In this document: positions 1-6,535 of the stretch, one piece after another
Numbering within the stretch: position 1 is the first letter of the stretch
How the letters are laid out: each line of letters opens with the position of its first letter
Assembly (NCBI GenBank): GCA_031273305.1
Contig: JAISSC010000210.1
Coordinates: 1-18,456 of the forward strand
DNA length: 18,456 nucleotides
Reading direction: 5' to 3'
DNA from: Flavobacteriaceae bacterium
GTDB taxonomy: Bacteria; Bacteroidota; Bacteroidia; Flavobacteriales; Weeksellaceae
The notes under the pieces: model-generated
The model's input: only the letters and a program-made list of their open reading frames with translations
Told to the model about the DNA's origin: nothing
The model's database searches: none
Made by a program: the position numbers and the translations under genes

Positions 1-273
1 CCAATTGAGTGTCGCATAATCAAAATCAGGACGTTCAGGTAGAGACGTCCCAACTTGGGCGTCTCCACGTTATATCGTTCACGTTATCATTGTTGTGCAA
101 TTCGGGCAAAGATGCCACGCATAGAGGGGGGGTAATAATCTAATGTGCAGGTGATTATGTTTAGGTGGAGACGCCCAAGTTGGGACGTCTCTACGTCATC
201 ATCGTTGTGCAAATTGGGCGTCTCTGCAAAATTCTCCGTCTTATTAACTTTAAAATATTTTCATACTACTTGC
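1..273. other. Non-coding repeat-rich stretch
   Basis: I see no convincing gene here. The stretch holds the two palindromic repeat units (39-227), a G-run at 125-132, and from 228 onward a 3' flank shared with tonB. No TAnnTTTG promoter aimed at a gene was identified. Confidence 0.6.
39..227. repeat. Palindromic dispersed repeat, two units
   Basis: The 30-base segments at 39-68 and 165-194 are exact reverse complements of each other. Each is itself an imperfect hairpin, with arms GAGACG(T/C)CC and GGG(C/A)CGTCTC. Each is followed by a tail of the type ACGTTATCATCGTTGTGCAA, at 81-107 and 193-219. The second unit ends at 214-227 with another half arm (GGGCGTCTCTGC). A third, diverged unit lies at 15981-16040. 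Hairpin plus conserved tail in several copies is what a REP- or MITE-like intergenic repeat looks like. No coding potential was seen. Similar GTAGAGACG...CGTCTCTAC repeats are known from other genomes; mobility is an inference. Confidence 0.8.
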
Positions 274-278
274 TTACT
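228..278. repeat. Duplicated 3' flank, copy 1
   Basis: These 51 bases, which end inside the stop codon region of the first TonB-domain lipoprotein, match 1773-1823 at the 3' end of tonB with one mismatch by eye. A shorter piece of the same flank (21 bases) is at 1058-1078 at the end of the middle gene. It shows that duplication took the stop region and 3' flank along with the coding sequence. Confidence 0.85.
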
Positions 279-861
279 GGAGTACTCTAAAGGTAACAGG
301 AATTCTAAAGTAAGACCGCACGGGTTCACCATCCACTTTAGCCGGAGTCCACATCTTATCGGTTTCCTTAACAGCATTTATTGCTATTTCATCCAGTCCG
401 TCTCCCAGTTTTTTACCTTCAACCTGAATATCTGTAATGCTTCCGTCTTCTTCCACCACAAATCGTATGATTATTTTACCTTCTGTTCCGTTATCAATAG
501 CCCTATCGGTATAGTTCAGGTAATTTAAAATAAAATTACTCACCTCTTTCAATCCTCCGCCTTTAAATTTGGCTTCCTCGTCAACCTCTGTAAATATTTT
601 ATTCGAGGGCAGCGGCGCAATAGGAGGAGCCGGAGGAGCTTCATTAGGTGTACCATTCGCTGCATCATTTGTCGCTTTTCTCTCCTTATTTTCGGTTCCT
701 AATGCTTTATTTTCTGTCTCTTCAACAGGGGGTATGGTCTCTTCTTCCACTACATGTTTTTTAGGCTCAGGCATGCTCATTTTTACCTGTTCTGCTTCTT
801 CTCGCTTGCAGGAGAATAAAATAAATAAGAAACTTAGCAGTATTAAAAACGTTTTTCTCAT
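274..861 (-). CDS. TonB C-terminal-domain lipoprotein (paralog A)
   Basis: This 195-residue protein begins with a short hydrophobic signal ending in LFSC, so Cys18 is probably lipidated by signal peptidase II. Residues after Cys are K-R-E-E, basic then acidic. A Pro/Glu-rich linker (about 25-90) follows, almost word for word that of the neighbouring TonB (TENKALGTENKE, TPNEAPPAPPI). Residues 92-195 form a TonB C-terminal domain (EGKIIIRFVVEEDGSITDI, GDGLDEIAINAV, WTPAKVDGEPVRSYF). The cytoplasmic stub, long transmembrane anchor and eight-proline run of TonB are missing. Such a protein cannot contact ExbB/ExbD through a membrane helix. It may be periplasm-facing, lipid-anchored, and able to touch TonB-dependent receptors; that role is inference. 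Automatic annotation would probably call it energy transducer TonB. Confidence 0.85.
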   Translation of the reverse strand: MRKTFLILLSFLFILFSCKREEAEQVKMSMPEPKKHVVEEETIPPVEETENKALGTENKERKATNDAANGTPNEAPPAPPIAPLPSNKIFTEVDEEAKFKGGGLKEVSNFILNYLNYTDRAIDNGTEGKIIIRFVVEEDGSITDIQVEGKKLGDGLDEIAINAVKETDKMWTPAKVDGEPVRSYFRIPVTFRVLQ

Positions 862-946
862 AAACTTGTGGTTTTTATGTTTGTGGCATGTAAAAATACA
901 TTAAATATTTTTTATCTTATATGCAATCTCAACCAATAACCCCACC
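862..946 (-). repeat. Duplicated upstream leader, copy A
   Basis: This stretch immediately upstream of paralog A is nearly identical to 1621-1702 upstream of paralog B, differing by a few substitutions and small indels. On the minus strand the position matching B's -7 box reads TATTTTTA (891-898), so the final G of TAnnTTTG is lost. Whether it still drives transcription is unknown. Confidence 0.8.
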
Positions 947-1040
947 TGACTTTGACACTTCCAAGAGCCTTGTTCTGTAATTATTTGATGGTAAATATTT
1001 TATATAATTTTTACTACACCAAAATGAGTGTCGCAAGCAG

Positions 1041-1055
1041 AAGCCTGAAAGGCTT
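1041..1055 (-). repeat. Small hairpin after paralog B
   Basis: AAGCCT and AGGCTT form a perfect 6-bp stem around a 3-base loop, ten bases past the stop codon of paralog B. No U tract follows on the minus strand, so termination is doubtful. It may be a short intergenic repeat or a 3'-end stabilising hairpin. Confidence 0.4.
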
Positions 1056-1065
1056 GATTTTCATA

Positions 1066-1620
1066 CTACTTGCTTACTCCGGGTAATCTAATGGGAATAG
1101 GTAATCTAAAGGTAATAGGAATTCTAAAGTAAGACCTCACGATTTGACCTTCCCATTTAGCCGGAATCCACATCTTATCAGTTTCCTTAACAGCATTTAT
1201 TGCTATTTCATCCAGACCGTCTCCCAGTTTTTTACCTACAACCTGAATATCTGAAACACTTCCGTCTATTTCCACCACAAATCGTACAAGTATTTTACCT
1301 TCTGTTTCGTTTTTAATAGCCTTTTTGGTATACTTCATGTTTTTAGCAATAAATTCACTCGCCTCTTTCAATCCTCCGCCTTTAAATTTGGCTTCCTCGT
1401 CAACATATGTAAATATTGACGGCGACACAACAGGGGGAGCCGTTGTACCACTTGTCTCATTTTCCTCCTTATTTTCAGCTCCTAATACTTTATTATCTGG
1501 CAGTGGCGTTATGGTCTCTTCTTCCACTACATTCTCTTTAGGCTCAGGCATGATTTTTACCTGTGACTTGCAGTAGAATAAAATAAATAAGAAACTTAGT
1601 ATTAAAAACGTTTTTTTCAT
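1066..1620 (-). CDS. TonB C-terminal-domain lipoprotein (paralog B)
   Basis: This is a 184-residue paralog of the neighbouring gene. The frame is open further upstream, from a TTG at 1704. I chose the ATG at 1620 because it begins the signal MKKTFLILSFLFILFYC, homologous to paralog A, and because the sequence before it is the shared non-coding leader. Cys17 is the likely lipidation site, with an unusual Tyr at -1. The linker is shorter and more diverged than in A (MPEPKENVVEEETITPLPDN). The TonB C-terminal domain runs from about 75 to 175 (EGKILVRFVVEIDGSVSDI, GDGLDEIAINAVKETDKMW). The C-terminus is extended to RLPIPIRLPGVSK by an 18-base tandem duplication and a frame change at the ancestral stop. 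It is probably a periplasmic or outer-membrane lipoprotein of unknown role. Confidence 0.83.
   Translation of the reverse strand: MKKTFLILSFLFILFYCKSQVKIMPEPKENVVEEETITPLPDNKVLGAENKEENETSGTTAPPVVSPSIFTYVDEEAKFKGGGLKEASEFIAKNMKYTKKAIKNETEGKILVRFVVEIDGSVSDIQVVGKKLGDGLDEIAINAVKETDKMWIPAKWEGQIVRSYFRIPITFRLPIPIRLPGVSK
1082..1117. repeat. 18-bp tandem duplication in paralog B
   Basis: Units 1082-1099 and 1100-1117 share GGTAATCTAA followed by a similar eight bases. Paralog A and tonB have only one copy at this place. On the minus strand the extra copy encodes part of the added IPIRLP residues near the C-terminus. Confidence 0.8.
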
Positions 1621-1702
1621 AAACTTGTGGTTTTTATGTGTGACATGCAAAAATACATTAAATATTTTTATCTTATATACAATCTCAACCAATAACCGCA
1701 CC
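1621..1702 (-). promoter_or_regulatory. Upstream leader and putative promoter of paralog B
   Basis: On the minus strand this copy of the duplicated leader contains TATTTTTG (1655 to 1648), a full match to the Bacteroidota -7 element TAnnTTTG. It lies about 27 bases before the ATG at 1620. An upstream TTG exists but is spaced 24 bases away, slightly outside the usual range. The gene also sits beyond the tonB terminator, which fits independent transcription. Confidence 0.5.
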
Positions 1703-1708
1703 AAAAAT

Positions 1709-1743
1709 AAAAAACAGTCGGTAATTTAAACCAACTGTTTTTT
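1709..1743 (-). terminator. Rho-independent terminator of the tonB operon
   Basis: On the minus strand, AAAACAGTTGG and CCGACTGTTTT pair around an A/T-rich loop and are followed by a T-rich run. It lies about 75 bases past the tonB stop codon. On the plus strand the stem is also followed by six T residues, but no plus-strand gene ends here. Confidence 0.75.
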
Positions 1744-1772
1744 CTTAACCACTTCATTTCCTAAACTTTATA

Positions 1773-1823
1773 AAAATTCTCCGTCTTATTAACTTTAAAT
1801 TATTTTCATACTACTTGCTTACT
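1773..1823. repeat. Duplicated 3' flank, copy 2 (tonB)
   Basis: This is the partner of 228-278 with one mismatch. It covers the tonB stop codon (TAA, 1819-1821) and the bases just past it. Confidence 0.85.
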
Positions 1824-2646
1824 GTGGTAATCTAAAGTGAATAGGAACTTTAAAGTAAGACCGCACGGGTTGACCGTTCACCTTACCCGGAGTCCACTTC
1901 TTGGAGGTTTTCTTAATAGCACTTATTGCTATTTCATCCAGACCGTCTCCCAGTTTTTTACCTAAAACCTGAACATCTGAAACACTTCCGTCTTTTTCCA
2001 CCACAAATCTTATGGTTATTTTACCTTCTGTTCCGTTATCAATAGCCCTATCGGTATAGTCTATGTATTTGTGAATAAATTTACTCACCCCTTCTTTGCC
2101 TTCAAATGCGGCGTCCTCGTCAACCTTCTCAAATACTTTATTATCTGGCGGCGGGGGAATAGGGGGAGCCGGTGGAACTTCATTAGGTGTACCATTAGCA
2201 ACTGCTGCATCATTTGTCGATCTTCCCTCCTTATTTTCGGTTCCTATTGCTTTATTTTCTGTCTCTTGAACAGAGGGTGGGGGTTCTTCCTCCACTACAT
2301 TCTTTTTAGGCTCGGGCATGATCATTTTTACCTGTGCTACTTCTTCTTGTTGTGGCGGTGGCGGCGGTGGTGGCGGCTCATCTTTAGCTTCAAGAATTTC
2401 TTCTTCTTCAGGCTCCTGAATATCTGCCAATTCTATTGTTACAGATTTATCCGCTTCTTTTCTACTAGCCTCCCATCTGTTATAGAAATATAATAGTAAC
2501 ACAAATATAACGAAAATCGTTCCCCCTATAAGAAGGGCTTTAGCAAGATATCCTCTTTCGTTATTTCGCAGTCTGTAAGCCCCATAGGTTTTATTTTTAT
2601 GTTCAAAAATTATATCCTCCAAAGACTTCAATCTATTTTCTGCCAT
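1819..2646 (-). CDS. tonB: Energy transducer TonB
   Basis: TonB carries energy from the proton-driven ExbB/ExbD motor across the periplasm to outer-membrane TonB-dependent receptors. This 275-residue protein has the Bacteroidota architecture. A cytoplasmic stub (LKSLEDIIFEHKNKTYGAYRLR, about 7-28) precedes a single transmembrane helix at about 32-53. A Pro/Glu-rich periplasmic spacer follows, including eight consecutive prolines near residue 91. The TonB C-terminal domain (about 170-275) has TEGKITIRFVVEKDGSVSDV, LGDGLDEIAI and WTPGKVNGQPVRSYFKVP. It is the last gene of exbB-exbD-exbD-tonB, 22 bases after exbD. It appears to be the parent of the two downstream lipoprotein paralogs. Confidence 0.95.
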   Translation of the reverse strand: MAENRLKSLEDIIFEHKNKTYGAYRLRNNERGYLAKALLIGGTIFVIFVLLLYFYNRWEASRKEADKSVTIELADIQEPEEEEILEAKDEPPPPPPPPQQEEVAQVKMIMPEPKKNVVEEEPPPSVQETENKAIGTENKEGRSTNDAAVANGTPNEVPPAPPIPPPPDNKVFEKVDEDAAFEGKEGVSKFIHKYIDYTDRAIDNGTEGKITIRFVVEKDGSVSDVQVLGKKLGDGLDEIAISAIKKTSKKWTPGKVNGQPVRSYFKVPIHFRLPQ

Positions 2647-2668
2647 CTTCTATTTTGTTTTTCGTTAA

Positions 2669-3205
2669 TCATTTTGTTTTTTCCTGATACACTTCCACCT
2701 CTTTTGATGAAAGATCCTTAATTCCATATCTTTCCGAATGGGTTATCTCCATTTCGTCCAATATGTCTACCAAATTCTTATAATTCGCATCATCAGTAGG
2801 TTTTATTATCACCGTAAATTTATCCTGATCTGCTTCTTTTTGAGCTCTCAGTATTTCTTTCCTGATTCCGTCTTTTGAATAATTAGTTTCATTCAAAGTA
2901 GAAGAATTTAAATCTTCTTGTTCCAATTGATGCCAATATACTTTGTCCTCTTTTCCTAAAATCACGGTAAATGAATTTTTTATCTTTATTTCCGGTTTTT
3001 GGTCATTAGGAATGTCTATTTTCGGGGGCATATTTAAATGCATGATATTGGGCTTGCTGAAAGTAGTGGTAAACATGAAAAAGGTAATTAAGAGAAATCC
3101 CAGATCACACATGGGAGCCATGTCCACGTTAAGAGTCATTTTCTTAGCCCGTACTTTTCCTTTATCTCCTCCTCCACTACTACTTGTATCTACGCCTGCT
3201 GACAT
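2669..3205 (-). CDS. exbD: Biopolymer transporter ExbD (second copy)
   Basis: ExbD forms the rotor-like proton-channel part of the TonB energising complex inside the ExbB pentamer. In this 178-residue protein a short Ser/Gly- and Lys-rich cytoplasmic tail precedes one transmembrane helix starting at NVDMAPMCDLGFLLITFF. Asp34 sits where the proton-carrying Asp25 of E. coli ExbD lies. The rest is a periplasmic domain (about 60-178) containing FTVIIKPTDDANYKNLVDIL. It lies 36 bases after the other exbD and 22 before tonB, so the genes are surely co-transcribed. Two non-identical ExbD proteins are common in this phylum. The cysteine next to the key aspartate is a small peculiarity. Confidence 0.93.
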   Translation of the reverse strand: MSAGVDTSSSGGGDKGKVRAKKMTLNVDMAPMCDLGFLLITFFMFTTTFSKPNIMHLNMPPKIDIPNDQKPEIKIKNSFTVILGKEDKVYWHQLEQEDLNSSTLNETNYSKDGIRKEILRAQKEADQDKFTVIIKPTDDANYKNLVDILDEMEITHSERYGIKDLSSKEVEVYQEKTK

Positions 3206-3241
3206 ATGTATTTCTTTTTTTAGTTAACAATAATAGATCAC

Positions 3242-3853
3242 TTATTCCGATTCACTTTCGGAGGATGTAATCAATTGAAATTTATTCATGTTTTTATCTT
3301 GTAACCTGGTCAATAGATTTTTAACTACAGGATACTGGGCTTTAATGTCTCCCCTTATTCCCAAGTCTAATGAATCTCCTGCTTGTTTTGCCAGTTCTCT
3401 TGCTTCAAACACCCATTCTGTAATTTGAGAATTTGCGCTGTCTCCGGGAATTCCGGGAACCGTCACCTTTTCTCTTTCTGCCTCAGACAGTTGCAGATAT
3501 TGTTTTAGCTGTTGAATAGGCACTCCAAAATCACTAAGACCTTTAAATTCTTTTTGTTCTTCAGGAGTGAAAGTTATGTTGTACTTCTCACCCATTGCTT
3601 TCAGTAATGGAATTTTATATTTTTGTTCATCCATCGAAAAGTAATACTTTCCGTCTAAAGCAATGGAAATTTTCATTACACCATGGTCTCTTACTTTTAT
3701 CTGGGACACTGACGACGGTGGCTCTATTGTTATGGTTTCTTCGGGCTTGAACTGAGTGGTCAAGATAAAGAATGTCAATAACAACCATGCCAAATCGCTC
3801 ATGGGCGTCATATCAATATGTATCCCATGTCTTTTAGGTTTAACTCTTGCCAT
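3242..3853 (-). CDS. exbD: Biopolymer transporter ExbD (first copy, longer)
   Basis: This 203-residue ExbD-family protein has a short basic N-terminal tail and one transmembrane helix (about 15-35). Its motif IDMTPMSDLAWLLLTFF carries the channel aspartate as Asp20. The periplasmic domain is longer than in classical ExbD. It includes an inserted helical segment at about 105-165 (PIQQLKQYLQLSEAEREK and after), and a Ser/Glu-rich end (SSESESE). It follows exbB by 50 bases. It probably pairs with the other ExbD as a mixed dimer or serves different TonB partners; that is inference. Confidence 0.92.
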   Translation of the reverse strand: MARVKPKRHGIHIDMTPMSDLAWLLLTFFILTTQFKPEETITIEPPSSVSQIKVRDHGVMKISIALDGKYYFSMDEQKYKIPLLKAMGEKYNITFTPEEQKEFKGLSDFGVPIQQLKQYLQLSEAEREKVTVPGIPGDSANSQITEWVFEARELAKQAGDSLDLGIRGDIKAQYPVVKNLLTRLQDKNMNKFQLITSSESESE

Positions 3854-3903
3854 TTTTCTTTTTTAAATTATTAAATATAATTTGACGCTTATTGGCTAAA
3901 AAA

Positions 3904-4719
3904 TTAATGGTGAGCTGCAAAAGACTGTTGAATACTTAATCCTACTTCATCTATTTTAAATGTTAACGTGTCTATCTTAGATGTAAAGAAGTTATAGGCT
4001 ATAATGGCGAATGCTGAAGTACCAATACCTAATGCAGTATTTACCAATGCTTCTGAGATACCTACGGACAAAGCTGCTGCATCCGGCGAGCCGCCTCCGT
4101 CTCCTAAGGCAAAGAATGCTTTGATCATCCCGATTACCGTTCCCATCAGGGCAATTAAGGTACCAATGGAAGCGATAGTTGCCAATATGGTCATGTTTTT
4201 CTCCAGCATAGGCATTTCCAAAGTGGTAGCTTCTTCTAATGTTTTATTTAGGGAAACTAACTTTTGTTCTTTGTCTAAAGTGGTATCATGGGCTAAAGAT
4301 TTATATGATATCAGCCCTTCTTTTACCACATTTCCTATGGAACCTTTCTGTTTATCACAAAGGGCTATGGCATCATTAATTTCATTTTTGTCCAATAATT
4401 TCCTAATTTCATTTACGAATCTTGTCAGGCTTCCTGTTCCGCCTGCTTTCCCGATAACAAAGGACCTCTCAATTGAAAACACTATTACCATTAGCAGGAA
4501 AGAAACCAAAAAAGGAACGATGACCCCCCCCTTATGGATGATCCCCATAAAGGTTTTTGGCTTTCCTTCGGTCGTATCTCCTATGAAATTTGAAGGAGCT
4601 CCGAACACAAAATGATAAATTAATTCTCCGATTGCGATTACGATAAAGATTGTAATAAAAGGATTTAATCCTTTTACTTTCCTTGTAGAATTTGTTTGAG
4701 TTAATTGTTGTTTTTCCAT
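3904..4719 (-). CDS. exbB: MotA/TolQ/ExbB proton channel family protein
   Basis: ExbB is the stator pentamer of the TonB motor in the inner membrane. The protein is 271 residues from the ATG at 4719. The frame is open to a TTG at 4764, but the extra 15 residues are not family-like. Predicted transmembrane helices lie at about 20-40, 65-87, 180-206 and 228-250. The cytoplasmic part between helices 2 and 3 is rich in charged helices. Signature motifs are LIALMGTVIGMIKAFF and ALVNTALGIGTSAFAI, the channel-lining helices of the family. It is first in the operon, so its upstream region (4720-4940) must hold the promoter. I found only an imperfect -7 match there. Confidence 0.93.
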   Translation of the reverse strand: MEKQQLTQTNSTRKVKGLNPFITIFIVIAIGELIYHFVFGAPSNFIGDTTEGKPKTFMGIIHKGGVIVPFLVSFLLMVIVFSIERSFVIGKAGGTGSLTRFVNEIRKLLDKNEINDAIALCDKQKGSIGNVVKEGLISYKSLAHDTTLDKEQKLVSLNKTLEEATTLEMPMLEKNMTILATIASIGTLIALMGTVIGMIKAFFALGDGGGSPDAAALSVGISEALVNTALGIGTSAFAIIAYNFFTSKIDTLTFKIDEVGLSIQQSFAAHH

Positions 4720-4940
4720 CTGTATATATATTAAATTTTTTAACGGTCTATAAAAATTCCACAAAAAAGTTTAAATAAAACCTTTTTTGATCAAAACTTA
4801 ATGATTTCGGTGAATTTTATGTGTATGAATTGAATCATACAATATTTATGCCACAATTATCGACCTAATGATAATTTATGTTATTCAGGCAATATATTAT
4901 ATATTCGGTCAATATATTACAATTGAATTGTTGGTAAATT

Positions 4941-5402
4941 TTATATTTTGACAGTATTAGGCACCAAAACTTTATAATCTCCTTTATACATCATTATTTC
5001 TCTTACCATACTTGAGCTTATAAAGGACTTCCCCGATGAAGTTAAAAAGAAAACTGTCTCTATTGATTTTTTGGACAAAGTTCTGTTTGTGTGGGCAATT
5101 GCTTTTTCAAACTCGAAATCTGCGGGGTTTCGTAATCCTCTTATGATGTAAGGTGCTTTTATTTCTGCACAATAATTAATAGTAAGCCCCTCAAAGGAAT
5201 CTGCTTCAACATTTGGAAACTTCTTTATGGTTGCTCTTATCCATTCCATTCTCTTTTCTAAAGGGAACATGTATTTCTTGTTAGAGTTGTTTCCTATGGC
5301 TACTATTATTTTATCAAACAAAGGGGCTGCTCTTTCTATTATGTCGAAATGCCCCAGTGTTATGGGGTCAAAAGAGCCGGGAAATACTGCGATTCTTTCC
5401 AT
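4941..5402 (-). CDS. coaD: Phosphopantetheine adenylyltransferase
   Basis: CoaD transfers AMP from ATP to 4'-phosphopantetheine, giving dephospho-CoA, the penultimate step of CoA synthesis in the cytoplasm. The 153-residue length is usual. The nucleotidyltransferase signature starts at residue 8 (PGSFDPITLGHFDIIERA, with TLGH as the (T/H)xGH motif). Substrate-binding parts include EGLTINYCAEI and IIRGLRNPADFEFE. The C-terminal ISSSMVRE corresponds to the ISSTxxR motif. It starts 12 bases after the ddl stop and is almost certainly co-transcribed with ddl. Confidence 0.97.
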   Translation of the reverse strand: MERIAVFPGSFDPITLGHFDIIERAAPLFDKIIVAIGNNSNKKYMFPLEKRMEWIRATIKKFPNVEADSFEGLTINYCAEIKAPYIIRGLRNPADFEFEKAIAHTNRTLSKKSIETVFFLTSSGKSFISSSMVREIMMYKGDYKVLVPNTVKI

Positions 5403-5414
5403 TAATTTTTAAGT

Positions 5415-6404
5415 TTAAACCTGAGTATTATTAAATCTTTGTATAGCCAGTGATATTTCATTATCCAGCAGATCCGGAAAGTTATATCCTGCCTGTTTCA
5501 CTTGTTGAGGAAAAATACTTGCAGGCGAACAACCCGGATTTGTATTTATCTCCAAAAAATACGGAGTTTCCCCCACTATGATAAAATCTAAGCGGGAAAA
5601 ACCTGTCATATCCAATGATTTATAGATATTAGCCGCCGCTTTTTTTATGTTTTTATCCTGTATCTCACTGATGTTTGCCGGAGTTATTTCTTCCGAAGCT
5701 CCCAAATATTTTGCTTCATAATCAAAAAATTCATTTTGTGAGATAATTTCCGTCGTACTGACTACAATTACTTCTCCTTTATATTTCATTACTCCGACCT
5801 GAACTTCCCTGCCCTCTAAAAAACTTTCTATCAGCACTGCATTATCTTCCTTAAAAGCCAACTCCGTTGCGGGCAAAAGGTCTTCTTCGCTTTTTACCTT
5901 TGATACTCCCAAACTCGACCCCGATTGATTGGGTTTTACAAAACAAGGTAATCCCACCTGTGAAATAACAGAATCTACATCTATTTTTTCTCCTTTGTTT
6001 ATGTAAACCGACTTAGCCATAGCAACACCAAACTTCTTTAAAACGGATAAGGTATCTTTTTTATTAAAGGTTAAGGCTGAACTGTAAAAAGAACATCCCG
6101 AATAAGGTATATTCAGCAATTGCCAATATGCCTGCATTAACCCGTCTTCTCCGGGAGTGCCATGAATGGTGTTCAATAAAACATCAAAAGTTATTTTATT
6201 CCCCTCTGCCGTAAAACTAAAATCTCCTCTGTCTATCGGATATTTTTGTTCTCCTGCCACTACATTCCATCCGTCTTTTAATATCTGAACTTTATATGCT
6301 TTATATTTCGATTTATCGATCTGAGAGTAAAAAAAATCACCACTCTTCAAGGAAACAACACTTTCATCCGAGTATCCCCCCATTACAATTCCAACTGTTA
6401 ACAT
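5415..6404 (-). CDS. ddl: D-alanine--D-alanine ligase
   Basis: Ddl joins two D-alanines with ATP to give the dipeptide that ends the peptidoglycan stem. The 329-residue protein has the ATP-grasp layout. An N-terminal GGYSDE (Glu14 matches the D-Ala1-binding Glu15 of E. coli DdlB) is followed by GTPGEDGLMQAYWQLL, the ATP-binding CFVKPNQSGSSLGVSKV, and the metal site SRLDFIIV...FLEINTNPG. The segment FFDYEAKYLGAS keeps the tyrosine typical of D-Ala-D-Ala ligases, so a D-Ala-D-lactate ligase is unlikely. It is divergent from the PASTA gene, across a 131-base region with a clear promoter for each direction. Confidence 0.96.
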   Translation of the reverse strand: MLTVGIVMGGYSDESVVSLKSGDFFYSQIDKSKYKAYKVQILKDGWNVVAGEQKYPIDRGDFSFTAEGNKITFDVLLNTIHGTPGEDGLMQAYWQLLNIPYSGCSFYSSALTFNKKDTLSVLKKFGVAMAKSVYINKGEKIDVDSVISQVGLPCFVKPNQSGSSLGVSKVKSEEDLLPATELAFKEDNAVLIESFLEGREVQVGVMKYKGEVIVVSTTEIISQNEFFDYEAKYLGASEEITPANISEIQDKNIKKAAANIYKSLDMTGFSRLDFIIVGETPYFLEINTNPGCSPASIFPQQVKQAGYNFPDLLDNEISLAIQRFNNTQV

Positions 6405-6421
6405 AATAAATTTTATAACTC

Positions 6422-6449
6422 CAAAATTATTTATTTTTACTTAAGTCAA
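6422..6449 (-). promoter_or_regulatory. Bacteroidota-type promoter for ddl-coaD
   Basis: On the minus strand TTG (6449-6447) and TAATTTTG (6429-6422) are separated by 17 bases, matching the TTG-N17-23-TAnnTTTG consensus. Transcription would start about ten bases before the ddl ATG at 6404. Confidence 0.7.
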
Positions 6450-6510
6450 AAGCCTTTGTACAAAACTAAACATATTTTTACGTATTAAACTATATTATTT
6501 TTATTATTTA

Positions 6511-6518
6511 TATATTTG
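6511..6518 (+). promoter_or_regulatory. -7 promoter element of the PASTA-rluD unit
   Basis: TATATTTG fits TAnnTTTG and lies 17 bases before the ATG at 6536. No TTG is present at the usual upstream spacing. Confidence 0.5.
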
Positions 6519-6535
6519 CTTTGTAAAAAACAGGT

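Noticed and set aside
39..227. Possible CRISPR array
   Set aside because: The copies are inverted relative to each other, only two in number here, and the spacing does not fit repeat-spacer periodicity; no cas genes are nearby.
145..528. Plus-strand open frame overlapping paralog A
   Set aside because: It is antisense to a gene with a clear TonB domain and signal peptide; its own translation has no recognisable domain.
6..1034. Shared TGAGTGTCGCA at 6-16 and 1024-1034
   Set aside because: Eleven bases are too few to call a repeat family, and the surrounding sequence does not align.
1621..1704. Upstream TTG extension of paralog B
   Set aside because: The extension covers the duplicated non-coding leader and would bury the signal peptide; paralog A has its ATG at the matching position.
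4004..4615. Long plus-strand open frame of about 200 codons over exbB
   Set aside because: It is the shadow of exbB, which has clear family motifs; the antisense protein has no credible features.
4720..4764. Upstream TTG start for exbB
   Set aside because: The ATG at 4719 gives the normal family length, and the extra residues do not resemble ExbB.
4720..4940. Exact promoter of the exbB operon
   Set aside because: The nearest minus-strand match (TAAGTTTTG) has one base too many between TA and TTTG and no well-spaced TTG, so I did not list it.
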